The notes: generated by a model from the sequence alone, not told the origin. A stretch of 33,875 nucleotides of DNA from Candidatus Peregrinibacteria bacterium CG2_30_44_17 (GCA_001873565.1 MNZJ01000003.1:1-33875); one strand, 5' to 3'. Counted from the first letter of the stretch, positions 26,347 to 33,123 are shown. Made by a program: numbers and translations.

Positions 26347-27319
26347 ACTTCAGCTTGTTTGTTGTTTGTGCTTTCCCGATTTCATTGACTATGACGAATG
26401 TTGTCTTTCCGCTTATGTTTTTTTTGTCGCGCGCTATGAGTTCTTTTACTTTCTCTCTGCTGATGTTTCGTGGAATCTGTGTTGGCAAACCGTACAGTTT
26501 AAGTAGTTCTGCGATTTCCTCTGTATTTTTGGCTTTGGAGAGGAGGTTGACTTGATGCATCCCTATGGAGACAGCTTCGCCATGACTTATCTTGTAATTT
26601 GATGCTTGCTCTATGGCATGGCCGATCGTGTGACCGTAGTTAAGTAGCATGCGTAAGCCTTTTTCTTTCTCGTCTTTTTCTACTATGGCGATTTTGACCG
26701 CCGACGACTGAGTAATTAATTTGTTCAAGATGGCGGTGTCTTTTGCAAGGATTTTCTTGCGATTTTTCTTGAGGAAATCGAATAGCTTTGGATCTCTGAT
26801 GCATGCATGTTTGATTGATTCCGCTACGCCGTTTAGGAGCTCTTTCTTGGGTAGGGTATTCAGGAATTCAGGGTCAATTAGTGTGGTTATAGGCTGCAAA
26901 AATGTGCCTACGAGGTTTTTCCCGTTTGGAAGGTTGACTCCTGTTTTGCCGCCGATACTTGAGTCGACCATCGATAGCAGTGTAGTTGGCATTTGGATGT
27001 ATGGAATCCCTCTCATGTAAACAGAGGCAAGGAATCCTGTGAAATCTCCTATTACGCCTCCGCCCAGAGCAATGAGACAGCTTCCGCGGTCAAGACCTAG
27101 ATTAGCAAGTCTTTCTGCTGCTATTTCGATATTTTTGAGCTTCTTTAGGTCTTCTCCTGCCGGTTTGACTATGACGTCTATATCGTCAGGTAGATCTTTT
27201 CCGTAATGTTTGTAAACATTCTCATCCGTGATGATACAGTACCAATTTCTGCCAAGTTGTTTTAAAACTTGTTTGAGATCTTTAAGTAAACCTGTTTTTA
27301 TTTGGACTGTGACTTTCAT
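26339..27319 (-). CDS. aroB: 3-dehydroquinate synthase
   Basis: Converts DAHP to 3-dehydroquinate using NAD+ and a divalent metal. 326 aa. NAD-binding ALGGGVIGDFTGFLASVYMRG, PTTLLSMVDSSIGGKTGVN, and the metal-ligand segments GVAESIKHA, NYGHTIGHAIE and HGEAVSIGM are all present. It begins on the base directly after the DAHP synthase stop and overlaps aroA by 8 nt. The following steps, dehydroquinase (aroD/aroQ) and shikimate dehydrogenase (aroE), are not in the window and must be elsewhere or replaced. Confidence 0.96.
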   Translation of the reverse strand: MKVTVQIKTGLLKDLKQVLKQLGRNWYCIITDENVYKHYGKDLPDDIDVIVKPAGEDLKKLKNIEIAAERLANLGLDRGSCLIALGGGVIGDFTGFLASVYMRGIPYIQMPTTLLSMVDSSIGGKTGVNLPNGKNLVGTFLQPITTLIDPEFLNTLPKKELLNGVAESIKHACIRDPKLFDFLKKNRKKILAKDTAILNKLITQSSAVKIAIVEKDEKEKGLRMLLNYGHTIGHAIEQASNYKISHGEAVSIGMHQVNLLSKAKNTEEIAELLKLYGLPTQIPRNISREKVKELIARDKKNISGKTTFVIVNEIGKAQTTNKLKYD

Positions 27320-28342
27320 TTAATTAGTATTAACTGTTCTTCCGACTGCTGCAGCTACCGGACCCATCTTGAGAATTAAATCCGAGAACTCTTCAGGTGT
27401 AATAGATTGATCTCCATCAGATAGTGCTTCCTCTGGGTTTGGATGGACTTCTATTATGAGACCGTCAGCTCCTGCGGCTATCGATGCAAGGGATGCCGGT
27501 TTGACCAAGCTGGCTATACCTGTTGCGTGACTAGGGTCTACTATAAGCGGCAAATGGCTTAGTTCTTTTATGCGTGCTACTGCCCCTATGGAAAGAGTAT
27601 TTCGCATATCGTCTTCGTAAGTCCTGATTCCACGTTCGCATAATATCACTTCGCCGTTTCCTCCTGATAGTAAGTATTCCGCCGCAAGCAAGAATTCTTT
27701 CATAGTTGCACATAGTCCTCGTTTGAGCATTACGGGTTTCCTGATTTTGGAAAGCTCTCTGAGGAGTGTGAAATTCTGCATGTTGCGTGCGCCAATCTGA
27801 AGTATGTCTGTGTATTTCATTACTGTGTCGATATGGCGTGCGTCCATGATCTCCGTAATCATTATCATGTTGTTGGCGTCTGCCGCTTTGCGCATCATCT
27901 TGAGTCCTTCCTCTTTGTGTCCTTCGAAAGAGTATGGCCCTGTCCTGGGTTTGTAAGCTCCTCCTCTGAGGATTTTTGCTCCGGCTTTTGATACCGCCCT
28001 TGCGGTTACGTCCATCTGTTCCTGGCTTTCGACACTGCAAGGTCCTGCCATGATGGCGATCTCTTCGCCTCCGATTTTTACTCCTTTGACGTCGATTATT
28101 GTCGCTTCCGGTTTGCTCTCTCGTGATGCGAGTTTATAGGGTTGGAGGACAGGCATAACTTGTCCTACGCTTGGCATTGCACGTAAGTGACCGATGTCGA
28201 GTTTGCGTTCGTCTCCGATTACGGCGATTACAGTACGTTCGACGCCGTATAGTGGCACCGGTTCGAAACCTTGTTTTTGCAGCTCTGTAATAATATGGTC
28301 TGCGTGCTCCCTTGGAGCGTATCTTTTCATTACGATAATCAT
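27320..28342 (-). CDS. aroF: 3-deoxy-7-phosphoheptulonate synthase, type I-beta with regulatory domain
   Basis: First shikimate-pathway enzyme, condensing PEP and erythrose 4-phosphate. 340 aa. Residues 1-70 ([18 protein letters not shown]...[12 protein letters not shown]...[12 protein letters not shown]) form the ferredoxin-like N-terminal domain seen in Thermotoga-type enzymes, where it gives feedback inhibition by Tyr/Phe. The barrel has [10 protein letters not shown] (98-106, metal-binding Cys102), RGGAYKPRT (126-134), [28 protein letters not shown] and [13 protein letters not shown]. The start at 28342 aligns best with the family; ATG 28330 is a weaker alternative. It is first in a five-gene operon and is preceded by a leader-peptide attenuator and a G-rich tandem repeat. 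The symbol follows the Thermotoga naming; aroG/aroA(G) are also used. Confidence 0.96.
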   Translation of the reverse strand: MIIVMKRYAPREHADHIITELQKQGFEPVPLYGVERTVIAVIGDERKLDIGHLRAMPSVGQVMPVLQPYKLASRESKPEATIIDVKGVKIGGEEIAIMAGPCSVESQEQMDVTARAVSKAGAKILRGGAYKPRTGPYSFEGHKEEGLKMMRKAADANNMIMITEIMDARHIDTVMKYTDILQIGARNMQNFTLLRELSKIRKPVMLKRGLCATMKEFLLAAEYLLSGGNGEVILCERGIRTYEDDMRNTLSIGAVARIKELSHLPLIVDPSHATGIASLVKPASLASIAAGADGLIIEVHPNPEEALSDGDQSITPEEFSDLILKMGPVAAAVGRTVNTN

Positions 28343-28349
28343 TTTAGTA

Positions 28350-28380
28350 GGGGATAGGGTATAGGGTATAGGGTGTAGGG
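28350..28380 (+). repeat. G-rich 7-nt tandem repeat before the DAHP synthase start
   Basis: Five runs of three or more G (28350-28353, 28357-28359, 28364-28366, 28371-28373, 28378-28380), separated by three or four bases, with period seven (GGGTATA-like). It meets the usual G-quadruplex pattern on the plus strand, which is the template strand for the aro operon; the mRNA is C-rich here. It begins 8 nt from the DAHP synthase ATG, where a ribosome-binding site would normally be. Confidence 0.85.
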
Positions 28381-28476
28381 ACTGGTGGGGCGATTTTCAA
28401 AATACCTTCAGAAGGGGCCTTTAGCAAACAGATTGCCGTCTATGGTTTCATCCATTTTCGTTGTTTTTTAAGGAAT

Positions 28477-28508
28477 AAAAAAAGTCCTCATAAATTCTTA
28501 GCATGAGG
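28477..28508 (-). terminator. Attenuator terminator of the aro operon leader
   Basis: On the minus strand a 6-bp stem (CCTCAT 28508-28503 with ATGAGG 28491-28486) and an 11-nt loop are followed by AC and seven T (28483-28477). It lies 34 nt beyond the leader-peptide stop and about 135 nt before the DAHP synthase ATG. Its 5' arm lies within the 3' arm of the antiterminator hairpin, so only one can form. Confidence 0.85.
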
Positions 28509-28545
28509 GTTGGCGGAGCGGTATAAAGTCGTTACCCTATGCTAA
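28498..28545 (-). promoter_or_regulatory. Antiterminator hairpin of the aro attenuator
   Basis: On the minus strand the arm 28545-28534 pairs with 28510-28498: twelve base pairs with one bulged C and a 23-nt loop. The 5' arm begins inside the leader TAG stop, so a ribosome sitting on the stop codon would block it. The 3' arm includes the 5' half of the terminator. This is the arrangement expected for amino-acid attenuation. Confidence 0.8.
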
Positions 28546-28604
28546 AAATTAGTAAAATAAAAGTAAGCCCAGACGAACGGCAAATTTTGACTTACTTTTT
28601 GCAT
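28542..28604 (-). CDS. Aromatic leader peptide of the aro operon attenuator (20 aa)
   Basis: A 20-codon reading frame starting at ATG 28604-28602 and ending at TAG 28544-28542. It encodes MQKVSQNLP then FVWAYFYFTNF: seven aromatic residues (four Phe, two Tyr, one Trp) in the last eleven. Density of these codons just before competing antiterminator and terminator hairpins is the hallmark of ribosome-mediated attenuation. Stalling for lack of charged tRNA-Phe, -Tyr or -Trp would leave the antiterminator free; full translation would favour termination. The promoter lies 24 nt upstream, giving a leader of about 17 nt with no Shine-Dalgarno, like other genes here. A further hairpin (28599-28591 with 28567-28559, nine pairs) inside the coding part may pause RNA polymerase. 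Trp, Tyr and Phe together fit control of the common pathway rather than one branch. Confidence 0.88.
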   Translation of the reverse strand: MQKVSQNLPFVWAYFYFTNF

Positions 28605-28627
28605 GAGGTTTTGATAAATTCGATAAG

Positions 28628-28656
28628 ACTTTACCGCTGAAATTTTTAATTGTCAA
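28628..28656 (-). promoter_or_regulatory. Promoter of the aro operon
   Basis: On the minus strand TTGACA (28656-28651), a 17-nt spacer and TAAAGT (28633-28628). The predicted start near 28621 is about 17 nt before the leader ATG at 28604. The -35 lies four bases from the divergent tatD start codon. Confidence 0.85.
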
Positions 28657-28660
28657 ATTC

Positions 28661-29368
28661 ATGGTTATAGATACGCATGCTCATCTTGATTTCCATCAGT
28701 TTGACGAAGATCGTGACGAAGTGATTAAGCGTGCAATTGATGCAGGAGTTGAGAGGATTGTTTGTTGTGGTTGCGACACAGAGTCGTCTAAGAGATGTAT
28801 CGATTTGGCGAAGCAGTATGACCTGATTGATGCGACTGTCGGGATTCATCCGAGCGACGCAGATCAATGGAACGATGAAGTTGCGAACAATTTTGTTGTT
28901 CAAAGTGCTCTAAGTGAGGTGGTTGCGATAGGGGAGATAGGGCTTGATTATTACCGTATGAGGCATTCTGAAGATATGCAGAAGAAGGCTTTTCGCGAGC
29001 AGCTTGCTTTGGCCAAGGAGGTCGGTTTGCCTGTTATTATCCATACGAGAGACTCTGCTCGTGATGTGTATGATTTACTCATTGAGTCAGGTTTGGAGCG
29101 TGTGACGTTGCACTGTTTTAACGAATCTCTTGAGTTCGCCGAAAAAGCGTGGGCCAGAGGCTGGAAGCTCGGGTTTGGTGGTACTATCACTTATCCGAAG
29201 AACGAAGAGCTGCGCAAGGTTGTTGCTGCCGCGCCCGAAGGCTTGTTTGTGCTTGAGACCGATTGTCCTTTCTTGCCTCCGCAAAGTCATCGAGGCGAGA
29301 GAAATGAGCCTGCGTTTATTACTGAAGTTGCTGCGGTCGTTTCCGATATTAGGCGTTATCAAGAGTGA
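28661..29368 (+). CDS. tatD: TatD-family metal-dependent deoxyribonuclease
   Basis: A 235-aa TIM-barrel hydrolase of the TatD family, associated with DNA repair nuclease activity. Metal ligands: His6 and His8 (DTHAHLD), Glu92 (GEIGLDYY), His128 (IIHTRD), His151 (LHCFN) and Asp201 (ETDCPFL). LPPQSHRGERNEPAF is the usual C-terminal motif. It is slightly short (usual 255-265) because the C-terminus is trimmed after VAAVVSDIRRYQE. It is divergent from the aro operon with start codon and aro -35 only four bases apart, so its promoter must lie within or overlap the aro leader region. It ends 2 nt before the convergent RelA/SpoT-like gene. Confidence 0.93.
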   Translation: MVIDTHAHLDFHQFDEDRDEVIKRAIDAGVERIVCCGCDTESSKRCIDLAKQYDLIDATVGIHPSDADQWNDEVANNFVVQSALSEVVAIGEIGLDYYRMRHSEDMQKKAFREQLALAKEVGLPVIIHTRDSARDVYDLLIESGLERVTLHCFNESLEFAEKAWARGWKLGFGGTITYPKNEELRKVVAAAPEGLFVLETDCPFLPPQSHRGERNEPAFITEVAAVVSDIRRYQE

Positions 29369-29370
29369 TT

Positions 29371-30687
29371 TTATCTGTTTCCTGAATCTGCCACCTGAAA
29401 TGCGTCGGATAGATTGCTGGTCAAAACCCTTCGTGTCATCTCTTTGCCTTGGGCGTCTTTGTATTGTTCATGTGGTGCTATGATGCCGTTGTTTGTGTGC
29501 GCTTCCAGGTATAGAAATTGAAATTCCACTGGGAAAGACAAGATAGCTCCGTCATCTGTTTCTATTGGCATATCAAATGTAATGTGAATTGCCGTGTACC
29601 CCCCAAATGAATAAGGGTTATCGTCATCCTGTGTCATTTCGCTTGATAATTGGTTGAACATCTCTTCCGCTTCTTCTGTATCTCCTTCAAAGATTATGGA
29701 TTCAAGCGCCTTTGCGTCGATCATCTTGTTTTTGCCTTCGCCGACATCGATATTGATTGACGGCAAAGGTGCATTACCGTGAAAGAACATCTTGTGTATG
29801 AGTCTTAATACATCAAGTGCTGTGCGTGTTATAAATCGTCCGCCTATGTGATCCGTGACTTCATTTGCTCTGTTACTGGGTTTTATCAGTAGTTTTGTAA
29901 CAGTGCTGTCTTGTGTCTTCGGACGAGTGGTGTACTCCACTAAGTTGACCGCTTCGTCTCCAGGATGTCCGGTTTGGAATATGAATCCATGTCCTTTTGT
30001 TTTAGTTTTGATATGTTTGTTTGCAAAATCATCCAGTGCTCGATTCGCGTTTGGAATCAATGACAATTTCGGATCTGTTTTGATGAAATTTATTACTGCC
30101 ATTATACGCAATAATCCGCATGCTTGAGGTACAAGTAATTTCCTGTCTTGTCCGGCCGCTACTTTGAATAAAGTGTGGACTCCATCCATTGATCTTTTTC
30201 TAAGATTCGCATGTACTGTTTGACTACTTCTCCCTACATTTCTATCGAAATAATCAATCGCTTCTTGCATGATTTGTATTATAAACTCCGCATGTTTCTC
30301 GTTTGATGGATCTCTCTTAAGGCTTCTTAAAAACTGATCTATCTCCTGATCCGTTGTGCGTCCCAGAGTTGTGGCATCTAGCATGGAAATAGTATTCGGA
30401 TCCTCTTTTGTTACGATATCGTCCGCTGCGTTCATGGCTCGATCTGCTGTTTCTTGTATTGCTTGTCTTAATGAGTCAATCTTGTCTGGATCTATCTCCA
30501 TTATATCTTGTATAGCAGGCAGTAACGCGTCGCTTAGCAGATCTCTTAATGTTTGCCTGGTCGCTGCAACATCGGTACTTCCGGTGTCTCCAAGTGCCCT
30601 TCTAAACAAAGTGCCTCTGACTGCTTTTGCGTTTTCGTTTCTCGCGAATTCCTCGAAACGTTCTTGAGTTGATGGTTTTTTGCCCAT
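29371..30687 (-). CDS. Divergent RelA/SpoT-type nucleotidyltransferase (putative alarmone synthetase)
   Basis: A 438-aa protein that looks unrecognised at first, but its C-terminal half carries the landmarks of the (p)ppGpp synthetase fold. RPKTQDSTVTK (255-265) matches the ATP-binding pattern RxKxxxSxxxK. VTDHIGGRFI (277-286) matches the DIAGxRV strand with Asp279 and Arg284. GGYTAIH (362-368) matches NGYxSLH with the guanine-stacking Tyr364 and His368. FPVEFQF (385-391) matches VEVQIR with catalytic Glu388 and Gln390, though the Arg of QIRT is lost. EAHTNNGIIAPHEQYK (395-410) matches the GxAAHWxYK end. No HD hydrolase, TGS or ACT domain is visible. The first ~240 residues are helical and unfamiliar. 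It has its own promoter and ends 2 nt from convergent tatD. The fold assignment is by motif reading; the product (ppGpp, ppApp or other) is unknown. Confidence 0.7.
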   Translation of the reverse strand: MGKKPSTQERFEEFARNENAKAVRGTLFRRALGDTGSTDVAATRQTLRDLLSDALLPAIQDIMEIDPDKIDSLRQAIQETADRAMNAADDIVTKEDPNTISMLDATTLGRTTDQEIDQFLRSLKRDPSNEKHAEFIIQIMQEAIDYFDRNVGRSSQTVHANLRKRSMDGVHTLFKVAAGQDRKLLVPQACGLLRIMAVINFIKTDPKLSLIPNANRALDDFANKHIKTKTKGHGFIFQTGHPGDEAVNLVEYTTRPKTQDSTVTKLLIKPSNRANEVTDHIGGRFITRTALDVLRLIHKMFFHGNAPLPSINIDVGEGKNKMIDAKALESIIFEGDTEEAEEMFNQLSSEMTQDDDNPYSFGGYTAIHITFDMPIETDDGAILSFPVEFQFLYLEAHTNNGIIAPHEQYKDAQGKEMTRRVLTSNLSDAFQVADSGNR

Positions 30688-30738
30688 GTGTATTATGGTC
30701 GTGATTATGTATTGAAAGTTTTATTGCCGAAGAAGCAT

Positions 30739-30767
30739 ATTAAAACAGAAGATGCGAAGTGTGTCAA
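30739..30767 (-). promoter_or_regulatory. Promoter of the RelA/SpoT-like gene
   Basis: On the minus strand TTGACA (30767-30762), a 17-nt spacer and TTTAAT (30744-30739), just beyond the radA stop at 30780. The leader to the ATG at 30687 is about 45 nt, with no Shine-Dalgarno. Confidence 0.75.
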
Positions 30768-30779
30768 TTCTTTGGCGTA

Positions 30780-32027
30780 CTATTTAAGTCCCATCTTCTC
30801 GACTTGTTTTGTTATGTCGGAAAGGCGCTTGTTCTCGATGATTTCGCCAGTTAGGCTCATCTCTCCTACTGCAATGCGGCTCTTTGGTATTGGAAGGCGT
30901 CTGTATGATGATATTAAGGCTTCTATGACCGCTTGGTCCGTTATGGGGTCTCTTACTCGTATACCCTCTGTTATGTTGATGTAGACGTCATAATTGCTCA
31001 GGTCTGTTTTGAAGTGTTTTTGCAGTACTGCTATTAGGAGGTTAAGACGGTTTAAGTCATATCCTGATGTTGTGCGTTTCGGGTATCCGAAATGGGTTTG
31101 GTTCACAAGTGCCTGTATTTCTACGATGATTGGGCGTGTGCCTTCGACTATTATGCTTAGGATTGATCCGACCTTGTCGTCTTTTCTGTGAGCAAGAATT
31201 TCTGCTGATGGGTTCGGGCACTCTGTGAGTCCTTTTGGTGTCATCTTGAAGATGCCGATTTCGCTTGTCGAGCCAAATCTGTTCTTATAAGTGCGTAATA
31301 TACGCAAGTCATGGTATCTGTCGCCTTCGAAGTGCAAGACTGCGTCTACGAGATGTTCGAGAGTTTTTGGTCCTGCCAGTGTGCCGTCCTTGGTGACGTG
31401 TCCTACTATTATTGTTGTTACGTTGTTCCTCTTGCAGTAACCGAGCAACTCTTCTGTGCAGTATCGCACCTGCGAGGTTGAGCCCGAAGTGCTCATAATA
31501 CCGTCTGTGCTAATGACTTGGATCGAGTCGATTATTAGGAAATCAGGTTTCTCTGCTTCTATTGTGGCAAGAATTTTCTCAAGATTGGATTCGTTGACTA
31601 TCTGTATGTTCTTTGATGTTGTGCCAAGTCGATTGGCCCTCTCTTGAAGTTGATATTCAGACTCTTCGCCTGAAATTATTAGTGTTTTCTTTTCTTGCTC
31701 TGCTACTGATTGTGCTATTTGAAGAGTTAGAGTCGATTTCCCGATTCCGGGTTCTCCTGTGAGTAAAGTGAAGCTGTCACGGAGAAATCCGTCGCCAAGT
31801 ACTCGGTCCAGTTCTTCGATGTTAGTCTTGAGGCGGTTTTCAGATGTACGTTGGAATTGGCGAATAGATGTTGTTTTTGTAGGACTTTGCTTGATACTTC
31901 CTTGTTTGCGTGTTGTTTTTTCTATGATGTGTTCTTCCAAAGTGTTCCACTCCCCACACGATGGGCATTGACCAGACCACGCTGGGCTATTGCCGTTACA
32001 ACTTGTGCATGTGTATGTTTTTTTCAT
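30780..32027 (-). CDS. radA: DNA repair protein RadA, short C-terminus
   Basis: RecA-like branch-migration helicase (RadA/Sms). 415 aa versus about 455. The zinc finger has Cys7, Cys10, Cys21 and Cys24. Walker A is GEPGIGKST (91-99), Walker B lies in FLIIDSIQ (163-170), and the RadA-specific KNRFG is at 248-252. A Lon-like C-terminal domain follows (about 285-410), with GEMSLTGEIIENKRL. The gene stops at KQVEKMGLK, where other RadA proteins continue for about 40 residues (RAIIPxxN...GIEVxGVxxLxEAL). Reading through the stop does not recover that sequence, so this is a genuinely shorter protein rather than a simple nonsense mutation. The catalytic core is complete. No Shine-Dalgarno. Confidence 0.93.
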   Translation of the reverse strand: MKKTYTCTSCNGNSPAWSGQCPSCGEWNTLEEHIIEKTTRKQGSIKQSPTKTTSIRQFQRTSENRLKTNIEELDRVLGDGFLRDSFTLLTGEPGIGKSTLTLQIAQSVAEQEKKTLIISGEESEYQLQERANRLGTTSKNIQIVNESNLEKILATIEAEKPDFLIIDSIQVISTDGIMSTSGSTSQVRYCTEELLGYCKRNNVTTIIVGHVTKDGTLAGPKTLEHLVDAVLHFEGDRYHDLRILRTYKNRFGSTSEIGIFKMTPKGLTECPNPSAEILAHRKDDKVGSILSIIVEGTRPIIVEIQALVNQTHFGYPKRTTSGYDLNRLNLLIAVLQKHFKTDLSNYDVYINITEGIRVRDPITDQAVIEALISSYRRLPIPKSRIAVGEMSLTGEIIENKRLSDITKQVEKMGLK

Positions 32028-32077
32028 AATAGGCTGTAGTTAGTAAGAAGTAGAGAGTAGGGGATGGTATTTGCTTC

Positions 32078-32107
32078 ATAGTACGTTGTGAGTTTCTTTT
32101 ACAGCAA
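32078..32107 (-). promoter_or_regulatory. Possible promoter of radA
   Basis: On the minus strand TTGCTG (32107-32102), an 18-nt spacer and TACTAT (32083-32078), giving a leader of about 45 nt to the ATG at 32027. Moderate match only. Confidence 0.45.
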
Positions 32108-32127
32108 ACATTTAACCTTTTTTTAAC

Positions 32128-32156
32128 TTGCAAGGTTGGGCTTCAGGTGTTAATTT
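32128..32156 (+). promoter_or_regulatory. Promoter of tRNA-Lys
   Basis: TTGCAA (32128-32133), a 17-nt spacer ending in TGT (extended -10) and TAATTT (32151-32156). The tRNA starts at 32174, about 11 nt after the predicted start. Confidence 0.65.
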
Positions 32157-32173
32157 ATTTCCGCTTTTTTTGT

Positions 32174-32250
32174 GGGCCACTAGCTCAGTTGGTTAGAGCG
32201 ACGGACTCTTAATCCGCAGGTCCTGGGTTCGATTCCCAGGTGGCCCACCA
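32174..32250 (+). tRNA. tRNA-Lys (anticodon CTT)
   Basis: A 77-nt tRNA with encoded CCA. Acceptor GGGCCAC pairs with GTGGCCC, then discriminator A and CCA. The D arm is GCTC...GAGC; the anticodon loop CTCTTAA gives CTT; the T arm is CTGGG-TTCGATT-CCCAG. The first anticodon-stem pair is an A/C mismatch. The 3' end is duplicated at 32411-32429. Confidence 0.95.
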
Positions 32251-32429
32251 TCAAAATAAGATCCCGCCAACGGCGGGAGCGTATTTTGATTGAGTACCTA
32301 GATTCATAGAACCCAAGGGTTCGTGCTCCGAGGATAGCGAGTGTCGCAATGAAACGAAGTTTCAGTATGACCGAGCGACGCAGGGGTCTAGCCCCGCTAA
32401 GCGGGGCGTCTTCCCAGGTGGCCCACCAT
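32233..32429 (+). repeat. Direct repeat of the tRNA-Lys 3' end flanking a structured segment
   Basis: Nineteen bases (32233-32251: the T-arm 3' strand, acceptor, CCA and one more base) recur exactly at 32411-32429. The ~159 bp between contain several hairpins: 32251-32289 (8-bp outer and 6-bp inner stems), a perfect GAACCC-AA-GGGTTC palindrome (32309-32322), a TGAAAC-GAA-GTTTCA stem (about 32350-32364) and GCCCCGC-TAA-GCGGGGC (32391-32407). No reading frame of note. The layout resembles attL/attR of an element integrated at a tRNA, but it is far too small to encode an integrase. Confidence 0.8.
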
Positions 32430-32438
32430 AGGAAACAC

Positions 32439-32467
32439 TTGTTACGCGTGTTTGTCTTTGGTATAAT
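32439..32467 (+). promoter_or_regulatory. Promoter of the 139-aa lipoprotein gene
   Basis: TTGTTA (32439-32444), a 17-nt spacer ending in TGG and TATAAT (32462-32467); the same extended -10 as at 7682 and 17658. The ATG is at 32500. Confidence 0.8.
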
Positions 32468-32499
32468 CCACTCCCTATCTATCTCTAAATATCAACAGT

Positions 32500-32919
32500 A
32501 TGCCTGAACAACCTTCTTATGCCTCTTCGTTGCGGTCACTGCTCGTTTCTACAGCATTAACCTTGAGCGGATGCGTGACGAGTGGGAACTGTACTGATGA
32601 TAATGGTGGGAGTGTTAATAGTTATGAGCTTGATGATACAATGGGTGTTTGTGGTGACATTCTGTATGATCCCAAATTGGTTCCCCAAAAAGAATTACAA
32701 ACTACTCGTATGGCTGATGCTGGAATTGCAGGCGAAAGGGCTACTGCCGCTGCGAGGATGAATTTTTGTGTGGAACGTGGTGTCGGCTACCCTGTTGATT
32801 GTGAGCTTGTTTCGCTCTACGAGACATTTTTTGGTATAGGCGAAGGACAGTATTCCAGTGTCGATACTGCTACTACGGTTCCTGTGCAATGGTCTTGTAA
32901 ACCTGAAAATCCACAGTAA
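32500..32919 (+). CDS. Putative lipoprotein, 139 aa, cysteine-rich
   Basis: Function unknown. The N-terminus MPEQPSYASSLRSLLVSTALTLSGC has a hydrophobic stretch and a lipobox-like LSGC, so Cys25 may be lipidated, though the stretch is short and starts after an unusually polar head. The mature part has five more Cys (in GNCTD, GVCGD, NFCVE, VDCEL, WSCKP), enough for disulfides outside the cell, which supports export. No domain recognised. A strong extended -10 promoter and a leader of about 25 nt without Shine-Dalgarno precede it. It lies in the tRNA-rich stretch directly after the duplicated tRNA-Lys end, and no neighbour hints at its role. Confidence 0.7.
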   Translation: MPEQPSYASSLRSLLVSTALTLSGCVTSGNCTDDNGGSVNSYELDDTMGVCGDILYDPKLVPQKELQTTRMADAGIAGERATAAARMNFCVERGVGYPVDCELVSLYETFFGIGEGQYSSVDTATTVPVQWSCKPENPQ

Positions 32920-33041
32920 AAAGGCAGTAAATTCCAAAGGTTCTTTTGCTATATTGCTTCGTTATCAAAAGCCTCAAATTTGATGCCTTTCTATATGACA
33001 AAACAGTCTCTGTTGGTCATGCCTTTTTATTGTTGTTTGGC

Positions 33042-33047
33042 TATAAT
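33042..33047 (+). promoter_or_regulatory. -10 element upstream of tRNA-Cys and tRNA-Trp
   Basis: TATAAT preceded by TGGC, 77 nt before tRNA-Cys. The -35 region is poor. The two tRNAs lie 7 nt apart and are probably one transcript. Confidence 0.55.
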
Positions 33048-33123
33048 ACGTCTTGAGTCGATAAAACTTCTTGAAACTTTGTTTGCGAGGTGATAGGTTT
33101 TCCGTTGCTTTTTGAAAAATCGA

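Noticed and set aside
28408-28455. A second tiny frame (15 codons, minus) between the attenuator terminator and DAHP synthase
   Set aside because: No codon bias, hairpin or start signal links it to regulation; a 15-codon frame in this length is expected by chance.
28498-28545. T-box riboswitch, because AGGGT and ACCGC occur in the leader
   Set aside because: The tRNA-acceptor-binding UGGN bulge and a specifier stem are missing, and an aromatic-rich leader peptide with alternative hairpins explains the region better.
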